From: Ferruginibacter sp.
GTDB taxonomy: Bacteria; Bacteroidota; Bacteroidia; Chitinophagales; Chitinophagaceae
Reading direction: 5' to 3'
Assembly (NCBI GenBank): GCA_025362765.1
Contig: JANYFI010000258.1
Span: forward strand, 1 to 8,032
DNA length: 8,032 nucleotides
Position numbers and translations under genes: made by a program. Below are positions 1 to 6,633 of the stretch, one piece after another (position 1 is the first letter of the stretch; each line of letters opens with the position of its first letter). The notes beneath the pieces were generated by a model. It had not been told where the DNA came from and did no database searches. It was given only the letters and a program-made list of their open reading frames with translations.

Positions 1-687
1 AAATTACAACGTTTTGCAGATATTAAAAACTTTGCCAACGTGTTGGAATACCCGGAAAATATGAAGGGCCAATGGCATATTTTTTTTAAAAACAATCGGC
101 CTGTTGTGCTGGAACTTGCCTGCGGCAGGGGAGAATATACAATTGGATTATCTAAACTATTTCCCAAAAAAAATTTTATTGGTGTTGATATTAAAGGTAA
201 CCGGATTTATATCGGCGCTAAAAAATGCCTTGATGAAAAAATAAATAACGCGGCGTTTTTACGAACACAAATAGCCATGCTGCCACAATATTTCACAGCT
301 GGTGAAGTGAGCGAAATATGGATTACGTTTCCAGATCCGCAATTACGCACTTCCAAAGCAAAAAAAAGATTAACACACCCGCTGTTTCTGCGATTGTATC
401 AACAGGTGCTGGCAAACGGCGGCTACCTTCATTTAAAAACAGATTCACCCGATTTATACCAGTTTACAAAACGGGTAATTGAATTATACGGCTTGCAAAT
501 TGCAGAAGACTGTGCAGATGTGTATGCTGCCAATCCTTCTGCAGCATTACAAATAAAAACCCACTACGAAGCATTGGATATAGCGCAGAGTAAAAAAATT
601 CACTACCTTAAATTCTCCCTTCCGGCAAGCATCGGAAATCTCGACAAGCAGTTACAGGAAGAACTTAAACTTACAGAAAACAATTAA
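1..687 (+). CDS. trmB: tRNA (guanine-N7-)-methyltransferase TrmB, 5' end cut by window
   Basis: Cytoplasmic SAM-dependent enzyme that methylates N7 of G46 in the variable loop of tRNAs. The frame is open from base 1 and encodes K-L-Q-R-F-A-D-I-K-N-F before the first possible start (GTG at 40). That segment matches the conserved N terminus of Bacteroidota TrmB, so the true start lies left of the window and GTG 40 is not it. Numbering from base 1, the SAM-binding motif ELACGRGEYT is at about residues 38-47, the following acidic strand is IGVDIKGNR, the family signature FPDP is at 110-113 followed by the RLTHP block, and HLKTDS is at 144-149. The 228 visible residues are close to full family length, so only a few residues are missing. 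The usual W after FPDP is Q here, which I believe is normal in this phylum. The next gene starts 7 nt downstream, suggesting co-transcription. Confidence 0.95.
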   Translation, partial: KLQRFADIKNFANVLEYPENMKGQWHIFFKNNRPVVLELACGRGEYTIGLSKLFPKKNFIGVDIKGNRIYIGAKKCLDEKINNAAFLRTQIAMLPQYFTAGEVSEIWITFPDPQLRTSKAKKRLTHPLFLRLYQQVLANGGYLHLKTDSPDLYQFTKRVIELYGLQIAEDCADVYAANPSAALQIKTHYEALDIAQSKKIHYLKFSLPASIGNLDKQLQEELKLTENN

Positions 688-694
688 TAATTTT

Positions 695-898
695 ATGCGC
701 AACCTGGTAGAGGGTACAGATTTTTATTACAACGAACAGCACAATGTAGTGTTTACTGCAAGCTGGCATTTGCAACGTGGAACTTGTTGTGGAAATAGCT
801 GCAGGCATTGTCCGTTTAACCATATCAATGTACCGCCAGAAACTGCAAAAAAAACAATACCAGTAATTTCAACCAGGGCAGCCGATCATAAAAACTAA
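695..898 (+). CDS. DUF5522-type small cysteine-rich protein
   Basis: Small 67-residue protein of unknown function. The N-terminal half (LVEGTDFYYNE, then VVFTASWHLQRG) leads into a compact cysteine cluster, T-C-C-G-N-S-C-R-H-C-P-F, with cysteines at 31, 32, 36 and 39 and His38 among them. This layout matches what I know as the DUF5522 family; the family name is from memory and was not searched. The four cysteines could bind a metal or Fe-S centre, but that is inference. There is no signal peptide or membrane segment, so it should be cytoplasmic. The tail after residue 50 is low in conserved-looking features. It lies 7 nt after trmB and 22 nt before the alkyltransferase-like gene, so the three probably form one transcript, and a role linked to RNA or DNA modification is a guess from context. 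Confidence 0.85.
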   Translation: MRNLVEGTDFYYNEQHNVVFTASWHLQRGTCCGNSCRHCPFNHINVPPETAKKTIPVISTRAADHKN

Positions 899-920
899 TA
901 AATTTTGTACCTTTTACATC

Positions 921-1313
921 ATGAAGAAAGACGTAGCTGGTAAAAAAAACCCTTTAAAAGAAACTGCCAAAAATACGGTGAAAGAATACAGTTTTTTTGC
1001 CGATGTATATGATGTGGTAAGACAGATACCCAAAGGCCGGGTGACTTCTTATGGCGCCATCGCCGTTTACCTGGGTACAAAACTCTCGGCAAGAATGGTA
1101 GGATGGGCCATGAATGCAGCACATGCCGCTACACCATCAGTACCAGCGCACAGGGTGGTCAACAGAAACGGCCAGCTAACAGGCAGGCATCATTTTGCCA
1201 CACCAACTTTAATGGAAGAGTCGCTTAAAAAAGAAAAGATACTGGTGAAAGAAGACACGATTGTTGACTTTAAAAACATCTTTTGGGATCCCTCGGCTGA
1301 ACTTGGTTTATAA
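921..1313 (+). CDS. alkyltransferase-like protein (MGMT family, Cys replaced by Ala)
   Basis: A 130-residue protein with the C-terminal DNA-binding fold of O6-alkylguanine-DNA alkyltransferases. The conserved blocks are YDVVRQIPKGRVTSYGAIA (about residues 30-48), the helix-turn-helix/arginine-finger segment LSARMVGWAMNAA (Arg58) and the active-site loop PAHRVVNRNGQL (75-86). In true MGMT the loop reads PCHRV, and the cysteine accepts the alkyl group. Here it is Ala76, so the protein should not dealkylate DNA itself. Such alkyltransferase-like (ATL) proteins bind O6-alkylguanine, flip it out and pass the lesion to nucleotide excision repair. Tyr44 and Arg58 fit the family's lesion-binding tyrosine and arginine finger. 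There is no separate N-terminal Ada domain. Only 22 nt separate it from the DUF5522 gene. That gap contains AAATTTTG (900-907) and TACCTTTT (908-915), which resemble a -7 box but lie too close to the ATG for a firm promoter call. Other starts are possible because the first 20 residues are lysine-rich and weakly constrained. Confidence 0.92.
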   Translation: MKKDVAGKKNPLKETAKNTVKEYSFFADVYDVVRQIPKGRVTSYGAIAVYLGTKLSARMVGWAMNAAHAATPSVPAHRVVNRNGQLTGRHHFATPTLMEESLKKEKILVKEDTIVDFKNIFWDPSAELGL

Positions 1314-1336
1314 GCTGCCACTGATTTATTTACACT

Positions 1337-1344
1337 TACCTTTG
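1337..1344 (+). promoter_or_regulatory. putative -7 promoter box (TACCTTTG)
   Basis: TACCTTTG is an exact match to the Bacteroidota sigma-ABfr -7 consensus TAnnTTTG. It sits in the 59-bp gap between the alkyltransferase-like gene and the OB-fold gene, 28 nt before the ATG at 1373, which leaves a leader of roughly 20 nt. I could not find a good -33 TTTG at the expected distance, so this is a single-box call. Confidence 0.55.
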
Positions 1345-1372
1345 GCTGTTACAACATTTAATTTTTATTGCG

Positions 1373-2113
1373 ATGGATGAAAAAACGATCATGGGGAAAA
1401 TCACTTTTATCAATCACGATAAAGCATACGCCACTATTGAATATGAACACAATGGCAAGAAAAAAACTATCAGTGGTAATATTAGCGAAAAAGAACAGCT
1501 TAAATTAAAGCAGGAAAAAATCATAAAGAAAGTACACCAGTTTCATGTGGGTGACGAAGTTAGTTTTGTGATTGCTTTATCTGGCAGAGGCGATAAAATG
1601 ATTGCCGATTGTCTTCAGTTTCATTTCAACAATGCGTTGGATAATCTAATCAATAAATCGCTGGTAGAAAACCGTTTTGTTGGCTACCTTAAAAAGGTTG
1701 ACGAAGATTATTTTGTAAAAGAAACCGGCAGCTATATTTTTTTTCCGCTCATATTATCGCCCTGGGAAAAAAGGCCCAGGGAGGATAATTTAAACGAGCC
1801 CGTATTTTTTAAACTGGAAAATACAGATAAGCCTGATAAAGTTACTGCGGTGCTTTTTAAAAGTGAATATATACCAGAGTATATGTACGCTATGCAATGC
1901 TTTAAAAAGAAAACGGTGATAGATGCAATGGTTTATAAAGTAACCCCGCATGGTATTTTTTTAAATGTTGTGGACAATAAAATTCAGGCAAAAATTACGA
2001 CCGATAAAAAAGGAGGAACTATAAGCTCCTTACCTGTTGCGCAAATTGGCGATAAAATAAAGGTGATTATCACTTATTTAGGCACTTCAAAAATTATAAT
2101 TGAAAGAGTGTAG
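1373..2113 (+). CDS. predicted multi-OB-fold (S1/cold-shock-like) nucleic-acid-binding protein
   Basis: A 246-residue cytoplasmic protein of no named family that I recognise. Three segments look like OB folds. Residues 7-81 begin MGKITFINHDKAYATIEYEH, which resembles the cold-shock pattern GKVxxFNxxKGFGFI, and end after a GDEVSFVI strand. Residues 102-165 (RFVGYLKKVDEDYFVKE to TAVLFKSEY) form a second barrel-like unit. Residues 183-246 (IDAMVYKVTPHGIFLNVVDN, then IGDKIKVIITYLGTSKIIIE) have the typical S1 layout of a V-x-x-V-x-x-x-G-I-F-L opening and a G-D-x-I-x-V-x-I closing strand. The protein is lysine-rich, which fits RNA or single-stranded DNA binding. It has no signal peptide and no catalytic motif. 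It follows a TACCTTTG box and ends 23 bp from the convergent response-regulator gene. An RNA-chaperone or translation-related role is inference; domain calls are by eye. Confidence 0.8.
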   Translation: MDEKTIMGKITFINHDKAYATIEYEHNGKKKTISGNISEKEQLKLKQEKIIKKVHQFHVGDEVSFVIALSGRGDKMIADCLQFHFNNALDNLINKSLVENRFVGYLKKVDEDYFVKETGSYIFFPLILSPWEKRPREDNLNEPVFFKLENTDKPDKVTAVLFKSEYIPEYMYAMQCFKKKTVIDAMVYKVTPHGIFLNVVDNKIQAKITTDKKGGTISSLPVAQIGDKIKVIITYLGTSKIIIERV

Positions 2114-2136
2114 CGCCGTAGCAATTGTGTTGTGTT

Positions 2137-2766
2137 TTAAAGCTTGTTTTCAACAATAAATTTCATCAGCACACTTGGCGTTTTTAAACCCAGTTTTTGC
2201 ATAATATTTTTTCGGTGGGTTTCAATAGTATAAACGCTTAAAAATAACTGATCTGCCAATTGCTGGTTGGTATAATTATTTTTCAGCAAGGCCATTATTT
2301 CCAGTTCTCTTTTTGTAAGACAAAACTGCTTCAAAAAAACATCTTCCCTGTTAAACAGGTTTTCTTCTTTGGGTTGAAAAAAGGGAAAGCTAGTCTGATT
2401 ATTCATTACTATTTTAATGGTTTGCAGTAATTCTTCCTTTGTACTATTTTTAAGAAGATAGCCGTTAACGCCTGCCTGACGTGCTTTATCCACGAGGTGG
2501 GCTTCATTGTAAGTAGATAGTATTACCAGCTTTACGGAACTATATTGCTGCCTGATAAGTCTTGCGGCATCTATGCCATTCAGCAACGGCATATTAATAT
2601 CCAGCAACACCAAATCCGGCTGTTGTTTGGTCATTATTTCCAGCAGTTCTTTTCCATTGTCTGCCACATCAATAATCTCTATGCCTGGTTCATCTTTTAA
2701 TAAAAGCCGCAAGCCGTTGATGAATAATGTATGGTCATCCGCAATGATTATTTTTATGCATTTCAT
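2137..2766 (-). CDS. NarL/FixJ-family response regulator, LuxR-type DNA-binding
   Basis: A 209-residue cytoplasmic two-component response regulator. The receiver domain (about 3-120) has the acidic pocket Asp10-Asp11, the phospho-acceptor Asp56 in LVLLDINMP, the switch residue Ser84 in VILSTYNE, and Lys106 in GYLLKNS, so all catalytic positions are intact. The C-terminal LuxR/GerE helix-turn-helix (about 148-205) contains LTKRELEIMALL, then the recognition region VYTIETHRKNIMQKLG. This is the standard NarL architecture: phosphorylation releases the DNA-binding domain to act as a transcription factor. Its ATG overlaps the stop codon of the kinase gene by four bases (ATGA read on the minus strand, 2763-2766), which indicates translational coupling and makes the kinase its partner. 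The target genes cannot be read from the sequence; the divergent outer-membrane gene cluster is an obvious candidate. Confidence 0.96.
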   Translation of the reverse strand: MKCIKIIIADDHTLFINGLRLLLKDEPGIEIIDVADNGKELLEIMTKQQPDLVLLDINMPLLNGIDAARLIRQQYSSVKLVILSTYNEAHLVDKARQAGVNGYLLKNSTKEELLQTIKIVMNNQTSFPFFQPKEENLFNREDVFLKQFCLTKRELEIMALLKNNYTNQQLADQLFLSVYTIETHRKNIMQKLGLKTPSVLMKFIVENKL

Positions 2767-4619
2767 TCCATTTCTTTATAAGGTATTTGTATCATAATTG
2801 TAGTCCCGGTATTGCCCGTATCAATATCAAATGTTCCGTTTAAAAAATCAATTCTCAGGCGAATAGTTTTTAACCCAATACCTGCGGTATTTTTATTACC
2901 AAATCCGCCACCGTTGTCTTCCGCCATAATGGCCAGGTAATTTTCGTGGTATACCAGCTGCATTGTGGCTTCAGTAGCATTGGCATGCCTGATAATGTTG
3001 CTGGTTAGTTCCATAATTACCCGGTAAATAATTAAATCTTCCTGCTTGGTAAAATGGTGACTGGAGCCTGTATAAAAAAAATGAAATTTTATTTTACCTT
3101 CTGTATTCACTAATTGAAAAAGATTTCCCAGGATCGCTTTCAGACTGGTATTCTCAAATTCAGGAGGCATCAGGTTATGTGCAATGTGACGGGCATTTGC
3201 AGAAGCCTTGTCTATAAGATAATTGAGGGAATCCGCCTGGTGTGATGGCACGTTAAAACTTTGCAAAGTCATTTTTATGGCCGCAAGGTTTCCGCCCAGC
3301 TCATCATGTAAATCAGCGGCAATCCGCTTTTTTTCTTCTTCCTGCGCCAGCAAAATAGCCTTGGTGGTATTTAACTTTTCCTGCTGCAACTGGAAAGTGA
3401 TTTCCTCCTTTTCATTTTTGTATTGATTGTACCGGTACATTAATCCAAATGAAATAATTACAACTTCCAGTACCAGTCCAATTTCAAAAAGTGAGGGAGG
3501 GAATATATAGGAAATAGAAGCAATAAAAAGAGAGCGGGTAATTCCACCAACAATAAAAACAAGTTGCCCTGCCAGGATAAAAGCCGCCGGCTTGAATCCT
3601 TTTAAAAAACTATATAAACAGGCAAAAACAATACTGGCAAAAGTGATTAATGTAGTCTTATTGGCGATTTGAAAGGTGATTGCTTCTATTTGGTTGGCAG
3701 GTCGGACATAAAAAATTATTACCTGAACTGCAGCCAATAAAAAAGACGCCCATTTTAACAACGACAATATTTTGCCTGCAAGACTGGTACGTTGGACATT
3801 TACCAAAAAAAGTATACAGACCTGTAGCATGCATCCCATACCAAAGGAAGCTATTGCAGCCATACAGGTAGCCCTGTAGCCGGTGGCAGAATCCAATCCC
3901 AGGTACTCTGCATCAATACCCTCCTGCTTGATAATAAAAAATAGCATTGTAACAATATACAGGCCATACCAAACGTGAATTTTTTCTTTAATGGAAAAAT
4001 ACAAATACAAATTGAAAAGGAAAAACAATAGCAGCAATCCAATCATAATGCCAGTCAACATGTAAAACCGATGCTCAAATTTTTGCATTGCCTTTGGCGT
4101 TACCAATACAAAAGAGGTACTCTTGTATGCATGGCTTTCATCTACTTTTACATAAAAAGTATCCGTTGTATTTGCTGCCAAAGAAAGAGAAAAAGAATGA
4201 TGAACAAACCGGTAGGGCCGTTCGTCAAAAGGATACTGGTACCCGCCACTTCCTGCCAGTTTAGCCGCATTGTTTATTTGCCATATTTCTGCTTTGCGAA
4301 TACCCAGGCCGCCTAATAGCAAAATAAGATTCCTGGAAATGCTATCGTTATTGGCTATGCTGAATTTATACCAATAATAATAAGGATTATACCCAAAAAA
4401 AATAACGGGTTCGTTTGCCAGCGTATTTAACTTCTGTTGTGAAACAACCTTTAAAACAGAATCTAAACTGATGAGCGAATTCACCTGTAAATATTTCGTA
4501 CTTCCATTGATGATTTCATATTCTTTCCCTGTTAAATCTGCATTAATAGATGACTGGCATTTGGCAGAGAGGCAAATGAATAGGAAAACAATTGGTACTA
4601 TGGCTTTTTTGATAGTCAC
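2763..4619 (-). CDS. 7TMR-DISM sensor histidine kinase (HisKA_3 type)
   Basis: A 618-residue inner-membrane sensor kinase that autophosphorylates on histidine and passes phosphate to the coupled NarL-type regulator. Domains in order: signal peptide (about 1-21, ending LSAKC-Q); a periplasmic 7TMR-DISMED2-like beta-sandwich (about 35-170, with FGYNPYYYWYKFSIAN), a fold thought to bind carbohydrate-like ligands; seven membrane helices of the 7TMR-DISM type (about 185-395); a charged coiled-coil linker (398-430); a HisKA_3 dimerisation domain with the phospho-accepting His438 in ADLHDELGG; and a HATPase domain with N-box Asn541 (ELTSNIIRHA), G1 box EDNGGGF (567-573) and G2 GIGL (580-583). The DxxxQ phosphatase motif found after the histidine in many HisKA_3 kinases ends in Gly443 here. 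The start is GTG at 4619, because an in-frame TAA lies immediately upstream and the next codons give a proper K-K plus hydrophobic signal peptide. A weak AGGA lies 12 nt upstream. The ligand is unknown. Confidence 0.95.
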   Translation of the reverse strand: MTIKKAIVPIVFLFICLSAKCQSSINADLTGKEYEIINGSTKYLQVNSLISLDSVLKVVSQQKLNTLANEPVIFFGYNPYYYWYKFSIANNDSISRNLILLLGGLGIRKAEIWQINNAAKLAGSGGYQYPFDERPYRFVHHSFSLSLAANTTDTFYVKVDESHAYKSTSFVLVTPKAMQKFEHRFYMLTGIMIGLLLLFFLFNLYLYFSIKEKIHVWYGLYIVTMLFFIIKQEGIDAEYLGLDSATGYRATCMAAIASFGMGCMLQVCILFLVNVQRTSLAGKILSLLKWASFLLAAVQVIIFYVRPANQIEAITFQIANKTTLITFASIVFACLYSFLKGFKPAAFILAGQLVFIVGGITRSLFIASISYIFPPSLFEIGLVLEVVIISFGLMYRYNQYKNEKEEITFQLQQEKLNTTKAILLAQEEEKKRIAADLHDELGGNLAAIKMTLQSFNVPSHQADSLNYLIDKASANARHIAHNLMPPEFENTSLKAILGNLFQLVNTEGKIKFHFFYTGSSHHFTKQEDLIIYRVIMELTSNIIRHANATEATMQLVYHENYLAIMAEDNGGGFGNKNTAGIGLKTIRLRIDFLNGTFDIDTGNTGTTIMIQIPYKEME

Positions 4620-4810
4620 TTAATTTAAATATCCTGCAATAAGAAGTATACAATGATGGCCTCTAAAAACGCACCTGGTATTGTATTCCAGTCACCATTC
4701 ATTTTAATTCATGGATGTTTACGCTGACAATACTGCCGGTCTTACAAAAAATAATTGTACACCTGGTGCAACTTTCTCACTCAATATTAATTCCGTTTGT
4801 TAACAATAAA

Positions 4811-4830
4811 AATACCAACCAGTTGGTATT
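4811..4830. promoter_or_regulatory. perfect 20-bp palindrome, candidate operator
   Basis: The half-site AATACCAAC is followed by the dinucleotide CA and then the exact reverse complement GTTGGTATT, so 9 of 9 base pairs match. A second inverted pair, AACAAT at 4802-4807 and ATTGTT at 4828-4833, extends the left arm with a short A-rich insertion. The size and shape suit a dimeric repressor site, and ACCAAC/GTTGGT palindromes are typical of TetR-family operators. No TetR-like gene is in the window. It lies 155 bp upstream of the outer-membrane gene and 192 bp upstream of the kinase start. It could instead form an RNA hairpin, but no T-run follows, so a terminator is unlikely. Confidence 0.5.
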
Positions 4831-4945
4831 GTTGCCGGTTTCTCCTCACTGCATATTTGTACTGCAAAAACACTTACGCTGCGCAATGGTGCTTTCACAC
4901 CAAAAAATCAGGGTTTTCCCTGTAACGCAGAAGTTAACGGTAAAA

Positions 4946-4953
4946 TAGATTTG
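4946..4953 (+). promoter_or_regulatory. putative -7 promoter box (TAGATTTG)
   Basis: TAGATTTG matches the Bacteroidota -7 consensus TAnnTTTG exactly. It is 31 nt before the ATG at 4985, giving a predicted leader of about 20-25 nt for the outer-membrane beta-barrel gene. No clear -33 TTTG was found at about 19-21 nt upstream. The box is preceded by an A/T-rich stretch. Confidence 0.55.
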
Positions 4954-4984
4954 TAACACAAAATAACCAGTAAAAAACACAACA

Positions 4985-5785
4985 ATGAAAAAGAAATTAT
5001 TTTATCTTGCCGTGGTATGTATCCTAAGTACCACCAACAAAGTAACCGCACAAACTGTTTCTCCTGACAGTGTGGGCATAGTTAAAGACAACAAAGCGGC
5101 TTCAGCTCATCTCTACAACTTTTTTAAAATAAACTTACCGGGCATTTTGTTAAAAAATTATTCTGTGCAATACGAAAGAGTATTATCCAGGAAAATTTCC
5201 ATTGCTATTTCTTACCGAACAATGCCTTCTACCACTATTCCTTTTAAAGATGCCATTATAAAAGCAAGCAATACAACCGATACTGATACTAAAACAACTC
5301 TTGAAAAATTCCGGATCAGCAATTTTGCCATTACACCAGAGGTAAGGATTTACCTGAGTAAGCAGGGATATGGCCATGGCTTTTATGTAGCGCCGTTTTA
5401 CCGGTATGCCAGTTTTAAAACCAATGACCTGATTTTTACTTACCAGAGTAACAGCAGCGTTGAAGGCAATATTAGCATGTCTGGAAAGCTAACCAGCAAT
5501 ACAGGAGGTTTTCTGCTTGGTTTTCAAAAATATATTGGCAAGCATGTTTGCATAGATACCTGGCTGCTGGGGCCTCATTATGGCAGTGCCACCGGAGAAT
5601 TTAGCGGTACGCCTGATAAGCCATTAACAACAGATGAGCAAGCCGATATAAGGCAACAGCTGGATGATATAGATATTCCATTAACTAAGAAAACGGTAAC
5701 AGTTACAGCCAATAACGCTTCTTTAAAATTAGATGGGCCGTGGGCAGGCCTTAGGATTGGCCTATGTATAGGAGTGAGATTTTGA
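4985..5785 (+). CDS. predicted outer-membrane beta-barrel protein (DUF3575-like)
   Basis: A 266-residue exported protein. A clear signal peptide (K-K-K, a hydrophobic core, then V-T-A before Q23) predicts cleavage after Ala22. The mature chain is rich in alternating polar/hydrophobic strands with aromatic ends: NFFKINLPGILLKNYSVQYER (about 45-65), ISIAISYRT, ITPEVRIYLS, GFYVAPFYRYASF, GGFLLGFQKYIG and AGLRIGLCIGVRF. It ends in a C-terminal Phe, the usual insertion signal for outer-membrane barrels. The opening strand pattern resembles DUF3575 proteins of Bacteroidota, but that match is from memory. A long polar insert (about 205-250) probably forms an extracellular loop. It has its own TAGATTTG box and starts the + strand cluster opposite the two-component operon. 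The function is unknown; a transport pore is not implied. Confidence 0.82.
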   Translation: MKKKLFYLAVVCILSTTNKVTAQTVSPDSVGIVKDNKAASAHLYNFFKINLPGILLKNYSVQYERVLSRKISIAISYRTMPSTTIPFKDAIIKASNTTDTDTKTTLEKFRISNFAITPEVRIYLSKQGYGHGFYVAPFYRYASFKTNDLIFTYQSNSSVEGNISMSGKLTSNTGGFLLGFQKYIGKHVCIDTWLLGPHYGSATGEFSGTPDKPLTTDEQADIRQQLDDIDIPLTKKTVTVTANNASLKLDGPWAGLRIGLCIGVRF

Positions 5786-5893
5786 TAAGATAATTTACAA
5801 AATACCGGCACGTCTGACTATTCGAATATCCATTTTCAAAACTGCTTTATTTCTTTTTCCCTTGCATTGATTTTAACCATAAAAAATAAATAG

Positions 5894-6598
5894 ATGAAAC
5901 CAATTTTTATTCAACTCGGCTGCCTGTTGATTTTTGTAACCTGTACTTTTGGAATGTGCTCAAAAGAGGATACTACCGACAGCGGCAACTCAACCAACGG
6001 AAACAGCTTGCCGGATGACAATACTTCTTACATAGGATATTACGCCATACCTGACGATATAGGGGTGACTTCTCCGCATTATTTCGTTGCTACCGGTAGT
6101 TCCCCATTAACTATCAGCACTTATGGTGATACTTCACGGGTAAATTTCAATTTTACCAATAATAAACTTATTTATGTTGACCGCACCTATAATTTATGGA
6201 ACATGTGCTCACTCACATACGACCTAAATGGGCATGACTCATTCGATTGCTATAGCGAATGGACAGGCGGCACACAAGGCGCCTTAGTGGCTGGCAACAC
6301 TTATAATTTTTCTTACCGTAAAGATGGTGTTGGCACATTACCAACCAATGCATCAAGAGGTGAAGCTCTTTACCATCATTTTGGTGCGGATAATAAGCTA
6401 ATTGTAAGTTACAGCACCTATCCCGGGGGTAATGGGGTAAATATTAAAGAAGGTTACCTCTATATTGACAAAATAGAAAACAACAAAGCGTCCGGTAGTT
6501 TTCAGTTTGGCTTTAGGGCTGGTTGCGCCAGAGACAATGGCGTGCCTTATGGCACTAATGTAACGGGGATATTCAACAAAATACCAATTAGTAAATGA
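5894..6598 (+). CDS. putative outer-membrane lipoprotein of unknown function
   Basis: A 234-residue exported protein that I cannot assign to a family. The N terminus is a signal peptide (hydrophobic, about residues 4-19) leading to Cys22 in TFGMC-SKEDTTDSG. The residue before the cysteine is Met, where lipoboxes normally have Gly, Ala or Ser, so lipidation is likely but not certain; Cys17 (FVTC) is a weaker alternative. The K-E-D directly after Cys22 resembles the lipoprotein export signal that sends Bacteroidota lipoproteins to the cell surface. A Ser/Asn/Asp-rich linker (23-45) follows, then a predicted all-beta domain rich in Tyr, Asn and Gly. It has three mature cysteines (105, 119, 211) besides the lipid one. 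The gene is 108 bp after the beta-barrel gene, and its stop codon overlaps a possible ATG of the next gene. I see no convincing promoter box in the gap before it, so it may be read from the upstream promoter. Confidence 0.85.
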   Translation: MKPIFIQLGCLLIFVTCTFGMCSKEDTTDSGNSTNGNSLPDDNTSYIGYYAIPDDIGVTSPHYFVATGSSPLTISTYGDTSRVNFNFTNNKLIYVDRTYNLWNMCSLTYDLNGHDSFDCYSEWTGGTQGALVAGNTYNFSYRKDGVGTLPTNASRGEALYHHFGADNKLIVSYSTYPGGNGVNIKEGYLYIDKIENNKASGSFQFGFRAGCARDNGVPYGTNVTGIFNKIPISK

Positions 6599-6633
6599 CC
6601 CTATCCGTGATATTCTTTCATCGATATAAAATA

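Larger units (their letters stand above)
4620..4984. other. 365-bp divergent intergenic region
   Basis: This spacer separates the start of the kinase gene (- strand) from the start of the outer-membrane gene (+ strand), so it should hold promoters for both directions. I see a 20-bp palindrome near its middle and a TAGATTTG box at the right. On the minus strand, TATTTTTTG (4745-4753) is a near match to a -7 box with one extra base and could serve the kinase operon. CATATTTG at 4852-4859, with TTG at 4832-4834 17 nt upstream, is another weak + strand candidate. An open frame at 4715-4948 has no recognisable protein features and I do not count it as a gene. No tRNA, riboswitch or terminator is evident. 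Confidence 0.6.

Noticed and set aside
40..42. GTG at 40 as the start of trmB
   Set aside because: The frame is open to base 1 and the residues before it match the conserved TrmB N terminus, so the gene begins left of the window.
900..915. Promoter for the alkyltransferase-like gene (AAATTTTG / TACCTTTT)
   Set aside because: Each box has one mismatch, no -33 element is visible, and transcription would begin almost at the ATG; read-through from trmB is simpler.
919..1122. Minus-strand open frame opposite the alkyltransferase-like gene
   Set aside because: It is fully covered by the + strand gene, which has clear family motifs; its own translation has none.
2114..2160. Bidirectional terminator between the convergent genes
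   Set aside because: The gap is only 23 bp. The small inverted repeat TTGTT/AACAA at 2144-2156 is short, AT-rich, inside the regulator coding end, and lacks a strong stem.
4715..4948. 77-codon + strand open frame in the divergent spacer
   Set aside because: The translation has no recognisable domain or signal peptide, it runs straight across the palindrome, and the TAGATTTG box begins at its last codons. It looks like open intergenic sequence.
5819..5828. 10-bp palindrome TATTCGAATA before the lipoprotein gene
   Set aside because: It is short and AT-rich, has no extension on either side, and is likely chance in DNA of this composition.
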